Source: Saccharina japonica
Lineage: Eukaryota; Sar; Phaeophyceae; Laminariales; Laminariaceae
DNA length: 64,000 nucleotides
Direction: 5' to 3'
NCBI GenBank assembly: GCA_008828725.1
Contig: MEHQ01000781.1
Location: 393,680-457,679, forward strand
The position numbers and the translations under genes are program-made. The notes under the pieces are model-generated. The model did no database searches. It was given only the letters and a program-made list of their open reading frames with translations, and had not been told where the DNA came from. Position 1 is the first letter of the stretch. Every line of letters starts with the position of its first letter. Below, piece by piece: positions 11,866-23,800 of this stretch.

Positions 11866-14800
11866 GTGGGCCGACGCGATAGCAATATCACGTGCGCTTC
11901 AGAAGTTCTGCTGCAGTTGCCGTTTTGAATTGTACTGGAGATCGCGATCACCTCGCACCCCACACATCGGCCGAGTTGGTACACGTTAGACTCCACATTC
12001 CAACAGACGTACAACGCGGTGGAACCACAGAGGGTAGAACCTTCTTGTCTTCACCTTTGCCTTTGTTTGGAACATCCGACTTTTGATTTACAGCAATAGT
12101 ATTCTGTTCTCTTCGATGGCAAGCTGAACGAGCCATACGCGTAGCGACGCTGAGTCGTGCAGCAATGGGACCATGCGTGTGGTGCGACACCAGCTTCGAA
12201 CCGCCTGCGGAGCAAAAAGGGGGTATACGTACGAACAACAGTCGCAGTAGTAGTGACACACCAGTACCTGTACTGGTGGTACCTGGTACACCCTACGTAT
12301 ATTATACGAGTTTGTACATACACGACGTACATGGCATGTACCTGTGGTACTACTGTACCTGGTTCGTGTACGTATAGCACATTGCGGAAATGAGCAATGT
12401 GTATACTCGTAGGGCATACCGAGTGGCGCAGTATTACTACTGTTTGTATTCATAGTATGTAACATTAATAATGTACGTAGCTGCACTGCTACTCGTACAA
12501 AGCAGCGCCGGTCGCCCCGGTGGTCTACAATAGCAGTTAACCACGAAGAATGCTCAGGTTGAAGTCAGGGGTTCGAGTCTCCGTACGAATGGAGATTTTT
12601 ATTCTCAAATGACACCAGCTGTCGAGAGCGCCTATTATAGCGTGGGTAGGCACAATTTGACGAGAGTCGATGAGGGAAGAAAGTGCTATAATCTCCTCGC
12701 AGTAAAAATGCAAGGCGCGTATGATATAGTACCGTAGTGGGGAGGTACTGTAGGAGAAGAGCCTACTTAGTGACCCCAGATCTGAGTTACGATTAAGAGG
12801 GAGAGGGCAAAAGAAAAAAAAGAAGAGTACTGTAACAAACACATGTATTCGTCTCGTACTGGTGTACCAGGGTATGTGTGTTGTTCACATTATCAAACCG
12901 TTCTTTCCACCCGTCGACTATCCAGCTATGCAGCACACGTATTAATAATAGCACACCATTGGCACACCCAGTGTCCGTGCCGATTCTTCAATCCTCCGTG
13001 TTTACGACTTGGTCCACATACTCTACATACCAGGTCCCAAAGGTATATTGTAGCACCGGTACGTATTCGTATGACACATACAGCCCTTCAGCGGCGAGGC
13101 GAGGGAGACGTGTCTATTACAGCTGTAGAAAACCCTCTTGGGACTTTGGAAGAGATCAAAAGTGACCATTGAAGATCAAAATTGATGATAAAAACTGATG
13201 ATACAAAAGTGACGAAGACAGACATAATGGGCATAATAGGCATAATAGACCGCAACTGCGTGATTGGGGGATGTTTCTGTCAGATATTACGATTCAACAA
13301 ATGATCTGCATGTGTTGAAGCTCATTGGTTTAGGTTGCACCGCACTTTGGTCAAGTTAATTTGTGTGTTGAAGTTGTAGCGGGAGCAGTGCAAGGGGTCG
13401 TACGGCACGGGAACAACATGACCCTACCCCTGCTGTACCCGCACTGCTATCATAGGCGCTCACGCTGCTTGCAGACGTTATCATGGTAGCACCAAATGTG
13501 AGGGTATTACCTGTTGCGCTATAGGGGTAACAGATCGATCGATTACCCAGCTCAGGGTAAGATTAGCAAAAGGTTTCTCTGTAATATATGGAAACGACGT
13601 AATGAGCGCCCAAGTGTTGGAGGTGTCTCTATTAGGAGTAGGAACGGTGCTCCGTCTCGAAAGGGATGCGTGGTCAATGGTCAAATGACTAAGGCAAGCA
13701 ACAAATGAGTACGCCCCCCCCCCCCTCTGAACGGCGGGATATTTAGGACGTCGTTACCGTATACGGCCGTACGTTGACCTACCCGCTTCGTTTCAATACC
13801 TGGGAAACCAGGGAGACGTGTTTTTTAGGGACGCACGCGCAAGCGTTTCTATAAAAAAAACGTGCAAAGTGAGATTCGAACCCGTGTCCTGCCGTCGACG
13901 CCAAATGCGGGGGTATTACCTGTTGAGCTATAGGGGTGAAATATCGATCGATTACCCAGCTCAGGGAAATCATGGTAGCACCAAAGGTATTATCGTTTTA
14001 GTCGCTATCCCGTAAAAGGTGTTGCTAGTCAGTGACGCGATATGAGCTGTCTGCGGGTACGCCTTGGCACAGCGTTATGCATACGGTTCCAGGTACATGG
14101 TATATACTTCGTGGAGTATGTCAAAACGGTTGTTGCTTACGAATAACACGAGCGTAAATCCAGAGACAGAGCATCCTGTCAACACATTGTTCTTTGAACC
14201 CACAGGTACATACCGTGTATCAGACGAAGGACGAACATTGAACACACGAACTGTTGGTACGCGGTCAGACGTATTGCCCGCCCCCCCGCCGACAACATTC
14301 AATCAAGTACTGTATGTATAGTATACCAGGTATTACATAAGGTTCCCCTCCGGGTTGTGGTTGACTTGAAATCCCGGGGGTGCCGCATGTTAAATAGGGA
14401 GAACACAGGCGCTCCTACATATGACAGCTGAGGTTCGAAACGATGTCTGTTTGGTTTTTGCGTTGGACGTGAAAATGCGGTCACGATGGGACCTCCTGTT
14501 GCGTACTGCACACACACTGAAGCACCGTGGCTGTCATATTTGCAAGAGCTTGAAGCATGGCTGCTGCTGTGTCGGAGCTGTTGTACTGCTGTGTACCGTG
14601 GCGGCGCGGCTGCTTTCGAAACTCAGAAAAAGCGTGGGCTTGGATCGTCCTGCGAGGCATCGACGGTATTCCCAAAGCAAAAACAATCGCACCGTTCGTC
14701 AGTTCCTAGTATGAAATATGTTTGGACGCATGGCACACACATATATATATATATAATCACTGTCCGTCCTAAAGGCAAGGGTCGAAACGCCGCTTCTGTT

Positions 14801-17800
14801 GTACTGTGTCTGCCACAAAGTAGAGAGCTTCAAGGGCGGTGTTGTGCCGACACCACGATACAGCAGCAGACCGAAGCACTGAACTGGTTGGTTTCTGTTC
14901 CTGTGGTCCTGTGCGACGCGGCGAGGCGGAACGCAATCCCTTGGAATCGAGCCAGCCCGCGTGTCTTTGGACGCCCAGAGCACGCGGCACGGGACTCGGC
15001 CAGGGCCCAAACGTGCACCGCAGTGCGCAGGCGGGCCTCTTGCGTGCCCCGCAGCTGAAAGCGCGAGAATATCCCCACGGCCGCCTGAAAATAGCTTGTC
15101 TTAATAGAAGTGCACACGTACCAGGGCTGCCACTGTTCACGGGCCGGGTCAAACCTCGCGGGTCGGGTCGGTTCGGTTCGGGTCGGGTCGAGTAAGGGTA
15201 ACCCGACCCGGTCCGTGAGAGCTTGAAAACCTCCTGACCCGACCCGACCCGACCCGACCCGACTCAACCAGACCCGTGATATTTCGAAAACCTCCTGACC
15301 CGACCCACGGGTTGCGGTCATAACCCGTCAATGACTCTGCCAATTTTGCATACCATGCATGTACAATGACGCGACACACTCTCGTGGAGCACAGTGATCG
15401 GAGAGCGGTGGCAGCCGCTGTGATATTCCATATGTGTTGTGTGTGTTGTCTTCACATTTGACTGTTATTTCTACCCAAAATGCTGATCACAGTTACACCG
15501 CTGTGGTTGATTTCGCGATAGTAGTCCGATGCGGACAAACACCAAACAAAAAAGTACAACTAAAACTCGCTACTCGGGCTTAATATAGTATTTCTAGTGT
15601 GGGAGTTCCTATACGCCTGACGACGCCCGAAACTATCGTTTCCTGTCATATATATGTTTGCTCGCTAAGGCTACGTAGTATCCGTATTATGCGTACGATA
15701 TAGTAGTACAAGCAGATACTTGACACTACCGATACCAGAGGAACCATTGCTGTTGGTCAGTATTGTAGAGCCATCATCATTTACTACGAACGTATAATAT
15801 GTGCAACAACATTATCGAACAGCATCAACGAAAATTATTACGCACGTACCAGGTCGGTGTTTCCGGTACAGCAGTTGCTTTGAGCATCTGTACTATTAAT
15901 AGGGCGCCACCGCCAATTCTGCAGCAGTAATCACTACCGCGTGCCACATTATGCTGAAAATCGTAGCGCTACGTAGCAGGATATATTTACGAATTTCAGT
16001 ACGTTTTACCTGGTGACTATCAGTAGTATTACCGAGGATCATAGTAAATAGAACCTACGGTACACCTATATTTGCTGACAACATTTGGTCCCATTTACTG
16101 TGGTTCTCCGTAATAGTTGCATGTATACGATTGCGATGTTGAGCGCACACCCGAGGGTGAAACGCTGACGCTGTTGTTGCTGCTTCCATATCATTGCCGA
16201 TGCGACGCAGGACATCATCATCCTCAGGCACAAGCTCACGGAGGGTCTATCGCACGGAGAGACCTCTGAAGCTCTCAGGTCAATGCAGGACGAGCTGCAG
16301 CGCCTACAAGTGCAGGCATGTCGTGCGCACGGTAGCATAGCTGTCGCTATGAACAACTCGCGCCTCAGGATATTTGTTTCCGTCGTTAACGTGTGTGCCT
16401 CGGTGAAAGGATACACCATCAAAAACCATGAAAAAAGCCAAAAATAGGTATACCTGTCGGGAGCGTCACGGCTCTCGGCGTTCGGCGGACGCTTCAGGCA
16501 ACTCGAAAGGGGCCCCTACTTTTTGTGACATCAAAATTGAAAACTCGCATTCGGTCTTAATTAAATATTTTAGTGGTCATGCAACTTGTACGTCTCGATG
16601 GTGAAGAAGAATCAGAACGGAGACTGGGTAGTATGCTGATGTCTTTGGGTAGAAAAAAGCGGTTCAGTGTGAAGACAGCACAGTAGAATCAAGCAACAGT
16701 CCTCGGACTGCTCCTCGATGCACATGACCGAGGCATCTAATAGCGTGCTGTTGGACGTTCACAGCAGTGTCGTGCTCCGGAGACCGCGCTCGTAAGCTAA
16801 GAGGTACCGACAGAGACAGCACGGGTCCGTAAAGACTAAGATTCCACCTCGATTGTTGCAGGGTATGTATCCCTTGAGGCTGTGCCCGATATGGTTGCCA
16901 TGCAACCTCCCATGCTAGTGACGCTAGCGCCACCGGTGTATCGAAATTTCCTTACTTCGTGAGGTGGTGGTCGCGAGGTACTGCTTGCTAATGCAGCCGC
17001 AGTTCGCTCTGCCTCATGACCATGTTTGCACCATAGCAACTCAGCCCCCTTTACCGGAGAGCAGGGCTCTCAGGGTCACACACTCGTTACCGTGATTTCG
17101 CAAAACGAGGGCCTGTTCCGCTTGCTCCGGCAACACGCCCTGCGCGGTATAAACGTGGCAGGTTTCTGACCGGTATCGCAGCAGCGCCGAGGCTGCCTCG
17201 GAGCAGCTGAGGCTCATGAAGGAGGTGCAACTACTACAAGACCAGCTCAAGCAGTCCACCCGGAGGTATGGTCGACCGCTGTGGATGAGACACTCCCCGA
17301 TCCGGCACAGCAGTGTTTTGAGGTTGTTGTCTCTGTCCAATGGGGTTGTTGTTGCCTCTGTCCAAGGGCCCATGGCTACCGTACCAGCAGTGTTTTATGT
17401 TTGGCGTGTTGACGTCCACGGAAGGATACGCGTCTTTCGGTTCGTGCACAAAGTCGCCTGTTGCCGCGATAATAAGGAGGGCTTGGGGGTCTAGCAGCTT
17501 GAAGTGTCTATGATGTTGATGGTATTCATAGCAATCGGGTCTGTCGAAATTGCAGCCTGAATTGACAGGGCGCAACGGGACACCTGACCGTGTTCCGTCT
17601 GATCAGAGTTTGAGCAACGCGTTCGCCTGACCAGAGTTTGAGTTGCGTTGGTCTGATCAGAGTTGGTGTCATGATTTGCATAGGAAAGGCTATAGCAAAT
17701 TGTACAATCACGTGCAGCTATATACCAGTACGAGTTTTGATTCTCGCTGACAACTTTGATTATTCTTCGAAAAGCGAAACTGTGTTGGAATAAGAACTGT

Positions 17801-20800
17801 CTGCGCTCACGGACGCACCGCACCGCACGACCCAACACCCACCACCTGACGAAAGGCTGGAGAAGCTGCAAGCGGAGCACGGGAGCACGATGTCGCGCTG
17901 CGCCGTCCTAGAAGACAGCAACAACCTGCTGGAGTCGGCCCTCGCTTCTCATCGCGCAGGTACTCACCACTGACTGTACGTGATACGACACTTCTCGGCT
18001 CCATACAACCGTATAGCAATTACACAGTTACCTGTAGCCCCGTCGCTACCTTAGCGCTGCCGCGTGCACGGGCAATCATGCTCATCACTCGGCAACCCTA
18101 ACCGGAACCGGCGCAGAGGCTGCACTCCATGTCCCCTCATACCCTATTGCTGTTTCTTGCCACACCACTCGCTGTTTTCTCCTTCTGCTCAGAGACGGAA
18201 TCTCTACGGAGTTTGCTTGGGGGCAGGGAGGCCGAAGCCGTGAGTATTAGGGAACACGCTAGGAAGGAGCGAGAGGAGCTTATGGCTCGCCTGCTGCGCG
18301 ATAAGGGCAGGTGTGATATGTGCTGACTGTCTGCCATGCGTGGCGTAACCACCTTCGATGGTTTTGGACAGCACCGAGACCCTGCCTCGTTCTGTTGTTG
18401 GATGCGATGATCTCGTACATAAACTATGGTATTATTACCCCGCCCCGCCCCTCCCCTCACTACCGGGTGTTTGCCCCTTATCGTGCACCCCACATGTCTC
18501 CATGTGCGCGAAGCATTATCATCGCGTGTGTCGTGCGTTGTGCCCCTCTTCCGTCCAGACCTTGTGGTCGCTCCGCAAGACCGGTCGTTTCTAAACAGAG
18601 CATCCCTCGCGCCCCTGCCCCATTGCGTGCCTTTCCTTCACCCTGCACACGCTGCACACAACCACTTTTTTTTTCGCCTTGGGAACGAAACAGCATGCTG
18701 GAGGAGATGAACAAGATGAACGACGAGAACGCCGCTCTGAGGGCGGAGAAGCAAGAACTTGCCGCCAGGATTCGCCAGAACGACCCAGCACAAGCGAAAC
18801 GACCATTTGGGAGGTGAGCTGTAGAATGCGCCGCTCTATCTAGCAGTGACGCACGGACTCTGATGTTGTACCTGGTATGATACCTTGCTCTGAATGTGTA
18901 CTAACGTACACCGGTGGCCGGGGCATTGCGTTGCCTTTTCGTGCTCTGAGTGCTGTAGTTTGTGCCGAGATAACCATTTTGAGCGTTAGCTGGAACGCGG
19001 GCACCATGCCCTTCCATGCCTCTGGCGTTACATGGGGTGCACATTTGCAGGTACTCAACTGCAAGCGCTGTGCCCTTTGAGCAGAGATACCCGTTGCATA
19101 CCCGTTGCGTACCCGTTGCGTACCCGTTGCGTACCCGTTGCGTACCCGTTGCGTACCCGTTGCGCGGACGCTTTTGCTACGATGGGGGTAGCACCATTAT
19201 CATATGTTTCTCAATACTACTTTTAGTGTTAATACTATTACTAAGTCAACCAAAACTGCCTTTGGAGAAAACATGTAGGAACTCGTTCAAGCATATCACC
19301 CCAAATTTTGTCAGCCACGAATACCGATCGCCATATCTACTCGAGTGTCACATATTTGGTATCATACCGACCGTAATGAAGAGCGAAAGAGGGTGACATA
19401 GGCCGTTTATTGTCAAGGGCCTAGGGCTGGCGCAAGCGGCGAAATTGTGTCCCGACTAACCACAGGCCTCCCAAAAGATCAATACTAGTCAGGCGTTTCC
19501 GTACCTGATACATACCTGGTACATAATCATGTTAACAAAACATTTTTTTTTATTTTTTTTTGTGAACGAACGGATTCCAGGTACTTCAAAGCTTGTCTCT
19601 AAAACGTTTCGCGCAAGTATTCGAGGAACGGACGGTACAGTAGGGGACCAATATCAAGTCGTACTTATCGCCAAAAGTTGATCACATACTGAAACCAAGT
19701 AATTACCAGACAACGCCTATTGTTTGCACTCTTACCGCACAAAAGTCCAATTTTCCACGCAGTTTTTGGATGTAGACCCTGAAATTTGGCACACGTGTTT
19801 GAAGAGCTCAAGCCGTTGACAATTTTGTATTTAAGTTTTATTTCGCCGAACATTTTGGATCTCTTTAGACCCAAATATAAAAAATACAGTAAAAAGATGT
19901 CTGGCGAAAAATAAAAACAAATTCAATTATTTAAAAAAAAACGGTTCCGAGTTTGCAGGGGTTCATGGAACATGTGTGCCATATGGCAGGGTTTAATCTC
20001 CAAAAAGCGGCGTGTACATTGGATGCTTAATACATTTGGGGCGGTTTATAAGCTTGAGCCAGACTGCAGGACTAGGCTAACCCGATAACCCCTCCTGGCC
20101 TATTATTAGGTGCCACCGAAAATATCGTGCGATGCAAATGGAACACCGGGTAGTTTCCCAGTCCAGGATCCTCTACGAGCTGGTTCGGGCATATCACCCG
20201 AAATTTCGTCAGTCACGAATGCCGCATGCAATAGCAACTCCAATGTCACATATTTGGTATCATACTGACCGCCATGAACAGTGGAAGAGGGTGACATCGC
20301 CAGTTTTTTGTTCAAGGACCTAGAACTGGCGCTACCGCCGAAAATGTGGCCCGACCAATCACAGGCCTTTAAAGAGGTCAACAACAGTCAGGCGTTTCCG
20401 TAGGGTTTTTTTTTTGCCCAGATTTTGTTTTCTGAACGAGCCGCTTCCAGGTGGTCCAAGGTATGTTTGTACAAAGTTTCACGCAAATATTCGAAGATCT
20501 GACTGTGTACGATCATAGTAAGTCATATTTGACGCCCAAAATCGATTACATACTGAAACTAAGTAATTACGAGGCAACGCCTATTTTTGCACTTTTACCG
20601 CACAAAAGTCCAAATGCCCACGCCGTTTTTTGGAGATAGACCCTGAAATTTGGTACACGTGTTTTATGCGCCCTACCAGAGACTTTTACGAATGGATTGT
20701 TTTTTTGTTTTTTTTTCCGGAAATTTTGGATTTATTTAGACCCAAATTTCCCAAAAAATTACAAGCCCAACAATATCTGACGGACAAAAAAAGAGAAAAA

Positions 20801-23800
20801 AACCCATCCGTTAAAGTCTCGGGTAGGGCGCACGAAACACGTGTGCCAAATTTCAGGGTCTATCTCCAAAAAACGGCGTGGACATTGGCCACTGAATTAA
20901 TTTTCAGCGGTATACTTGAACCAGCCTGTAGAAGAACAAAAAAGTCGTGGGAGGCGCTCGGAAACGCGCCGATGTTGGAATATAATTAGGATCGATCGGA
21001 CACAGAGGAAGGAATGTAGTATGGGATATACTTATATACGGCCCTTGTCCGCACAGAGAGAGACGCGTATTATAGCACGAATCAATCTATGGTATGATAT
21101 GGAAGGAAAGGACCGTGAGGTAAGGGAGGGGTGGCAGCACTGACAGCGGGAGGTGTTTCCACTCTTCTTTTATCCCATGCTACCTGAAAAGAAGAACTGT
21201 CGACAATTTACAAACGGAACCTCGAAGAGGGAGACAAAAGTCAGTTGAAAACAATCACCTATCCCCGACTAGAGGAACGCCCCCAGGAGCAGTCTGTGGC
21301 CTCCGCCAGTCGAAAAAATTAGAATATTTCAGCCAAGGATTGATGTATGCCTCGCTCTATCTTAGCAGGCGTCTGCGGCGTTGAACCCACGACTATTCCC
21401 GACGCGACGAAGCAGGCGTAACCGATAGCCGCGCGCGCTCGTCGGATCTGCCTTTCAAGCGATGTTTGTCCCTTCGCAAGGCCACAGGCAGATGGCGGCA
21501 ACACGTGCCAGTTGAATGATTTCCCCCCGTGCTGTTGTCGCTGCCGTGTCTTGGCCGAAAGCAGTGCGACCATGGGAGGCGACAACGAGCGCTCTGTGGC
21601 GGGGACCCCACCCGTGTGGTTGGCGCAAAAGGGCGAGGGGGCGGGGGGCGAGCTGGAAGCTCCTTCGACTGCTCCGGGGGCTCGGCAGTCCAGCTTTTCC
21701 ACGGCGGGTGTGCCGAGCCGCTGCTTCCAGGCCATAGAGGCGCACTCTTCCGGCGTGAACGACGTGGTTTTCGAGAAGGGAGGCGTTTTGCTCGCCACGG
21801 CGGGAGACGACTCGTACGTCAAGGTGTGGGACCCTGGATCAGGGCGACAGAAAGCCGCACTCAAGGTGATGAGAGGTGTCCTCATGTCGTGCACGGCCGT
21901 AGTCATATGACCATAGAGGGTGGCAACATGTGAAGCACGGGGGGAGAAGAGAAGCGCGCGGGACAATTGTTTGGGTGTTGGGGTATTGAGTCGGTTAGTT
22001 GCAGAGGGCATGTCCGACGATGTCTGGTTTGGAGGAGATTTCTGAGTGTTTACTGTGTCTTCCCTGATCATGTATCATGTACGACGCGTACTACGATAGC
22101 GGTAGCGTTTATGACGGACTATTACCGACTATTACTGACTATTTGTATACTCCTCAACTGGGGACCTACCCGGTATGCTATACTACTTTGTATACTATAC
22201 TATATACTATACTATACTATACTGGTACTATACTATACTATACTATACTATACTATACTATACTATACTATACTATACTATACCAGGTACTGTACGTATA
22301 CCAGGTACTGTACTATACTAGTATTTCATTTGTGTACGACGTAGCACAATATTTCCCGGAAGTCTTTGGTGAGGTACATTTCCTCAAAAGTAAGGTATAC
22401 TATTAGTATACTAATAGTATACTATTAGTAGTACTCATCTCGTCGACGAGTGAGGCGCGCCAGAAACAATACGTTTTACCGAGTTATAGGCTATCGTAGC
22501 ATGCATTCGACCATCTGGTTTAAGACCAGGTGTTATAATATAGCATTGGTCTCTATGTACCGCTTTTAAGACCATCCGGTTTAAGGCCATAGTAGATAGA
22601 GATAAGACCAGGTAAGTTGGCTTGTCACGAGAAAAAAAACTACTTGGAAGTACGGCGTAGTATGTGAGTTTTTTTCAGCGCAGTATTACGGTGGACCATA
22701 GTAAATAGGACCTATGGTAGGCACAAAAACCTATATATTTCCCTACGTATACTAACAATATTTGGTCCTATTTACTAGTTTTTACTATTATGGTTCCCGG
22801 TAATAGTAATGGAAGATAAACCATATTAGAGATATGTTGATGTAGGTACTATGCTACAGCAGCAGTAACCAGTAGCCTACTAAGTCGCTGATCGGGAACA
22901 ATGTCGTATCATAGTAGCAGGTATAATAGTAGGTGTACGTACCAGCCTATCTATCTAACCTAGAAGCATGGAGTGCTATTGAAGTAAGGGTGTACTTAGT
23001 CATGTACGTACGAATAGTACTTGGTATCAGTACAGCCATGGATATGCGGCGACATACCAATAGGAACGTTCTACGAAAATATGCGGGGTATCTAGACACT
23101 GTTCGTAGCATTCTTGAGAACAGTACGTAGTGCGTGGAACGGTCACGAGTAAGCATCCAAGGAACGTTGCTGTGGGTCGGTGAGTACAACCACCCGATAG
23201 AGTACATCTAGCCGTAGAGCCGAGCGTGTCGAGGCTGGTTGCGCCCACCTAGCTCACAACCCATCTTCTCAGCTTTGATAGATCTTTTCTTTCAACTAAT
23301 ATTGGCCCAGAGAGAGCCTTCTTTGTGACATCATACGTTTCTTCTGAGAGAAGCTAACGAGCGCGCCTAACGGCGGCTCGCGCCAAGCCTCTGGACTAGC
23401 ACGTCCACCACAATGCCGGAAGGGGACACTGTCACCCAACAGGTTATGAGCCTCGGTGTGTTTGGCGCTTCGCGTAGAGCTGCGGTTCATCGGGTACGTC
23501 CAGTAAACGGACTACGCCTGAGTTCCGAGCTGCTACGAGTACGTACTCGTACATACAGCAGAGATCAGGTCCTGCTGTGAGTTTCTCCGCAGAGCTTTTA
23601 TGAGCATCGTCGTCTACGAGGAGCTGCTGCTACGAAGAACAACGTCTACTTCGCCGCAGAGCTGTCAAGGTCATCTTCACCTGGAGCTGCTGCTGTGCTT
23701 GCTGCTGTGCTGCTGCTGTGCTCCTGCAACGTACTCGTATGTCTACAGGGACCTACCTGCTGCAATCGTGTCAGGATCGTCGTACTACGATTTCGCTGGT

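Noticed and set aside
13866..13935. Functional tRNA gene on the minus strand
   Set aside because: A-box and B-box are present but D-arm and anticodon stem do not pair, and the segment lies in an insertion with 17-bp target duplications. Kept as a SINE head.
14486..15152. Overlapping ORFs of 100-190 codons on both strands
   Set aside because: They lie in ATG16 intron 1, in a locally GC-richer stretch. No family features and no splice logic.
15148..15330. Telomeric repeat
   Set aside because: GGGTC pentamers in inverted orientation, not a TTAGGG-type head-to-tail array.
19086..19165. CRISPR-like array or telomere-type repeat
   Set aside because: Direct 11-bp repeats without spacers, in an intron of a eukaryotic gene.
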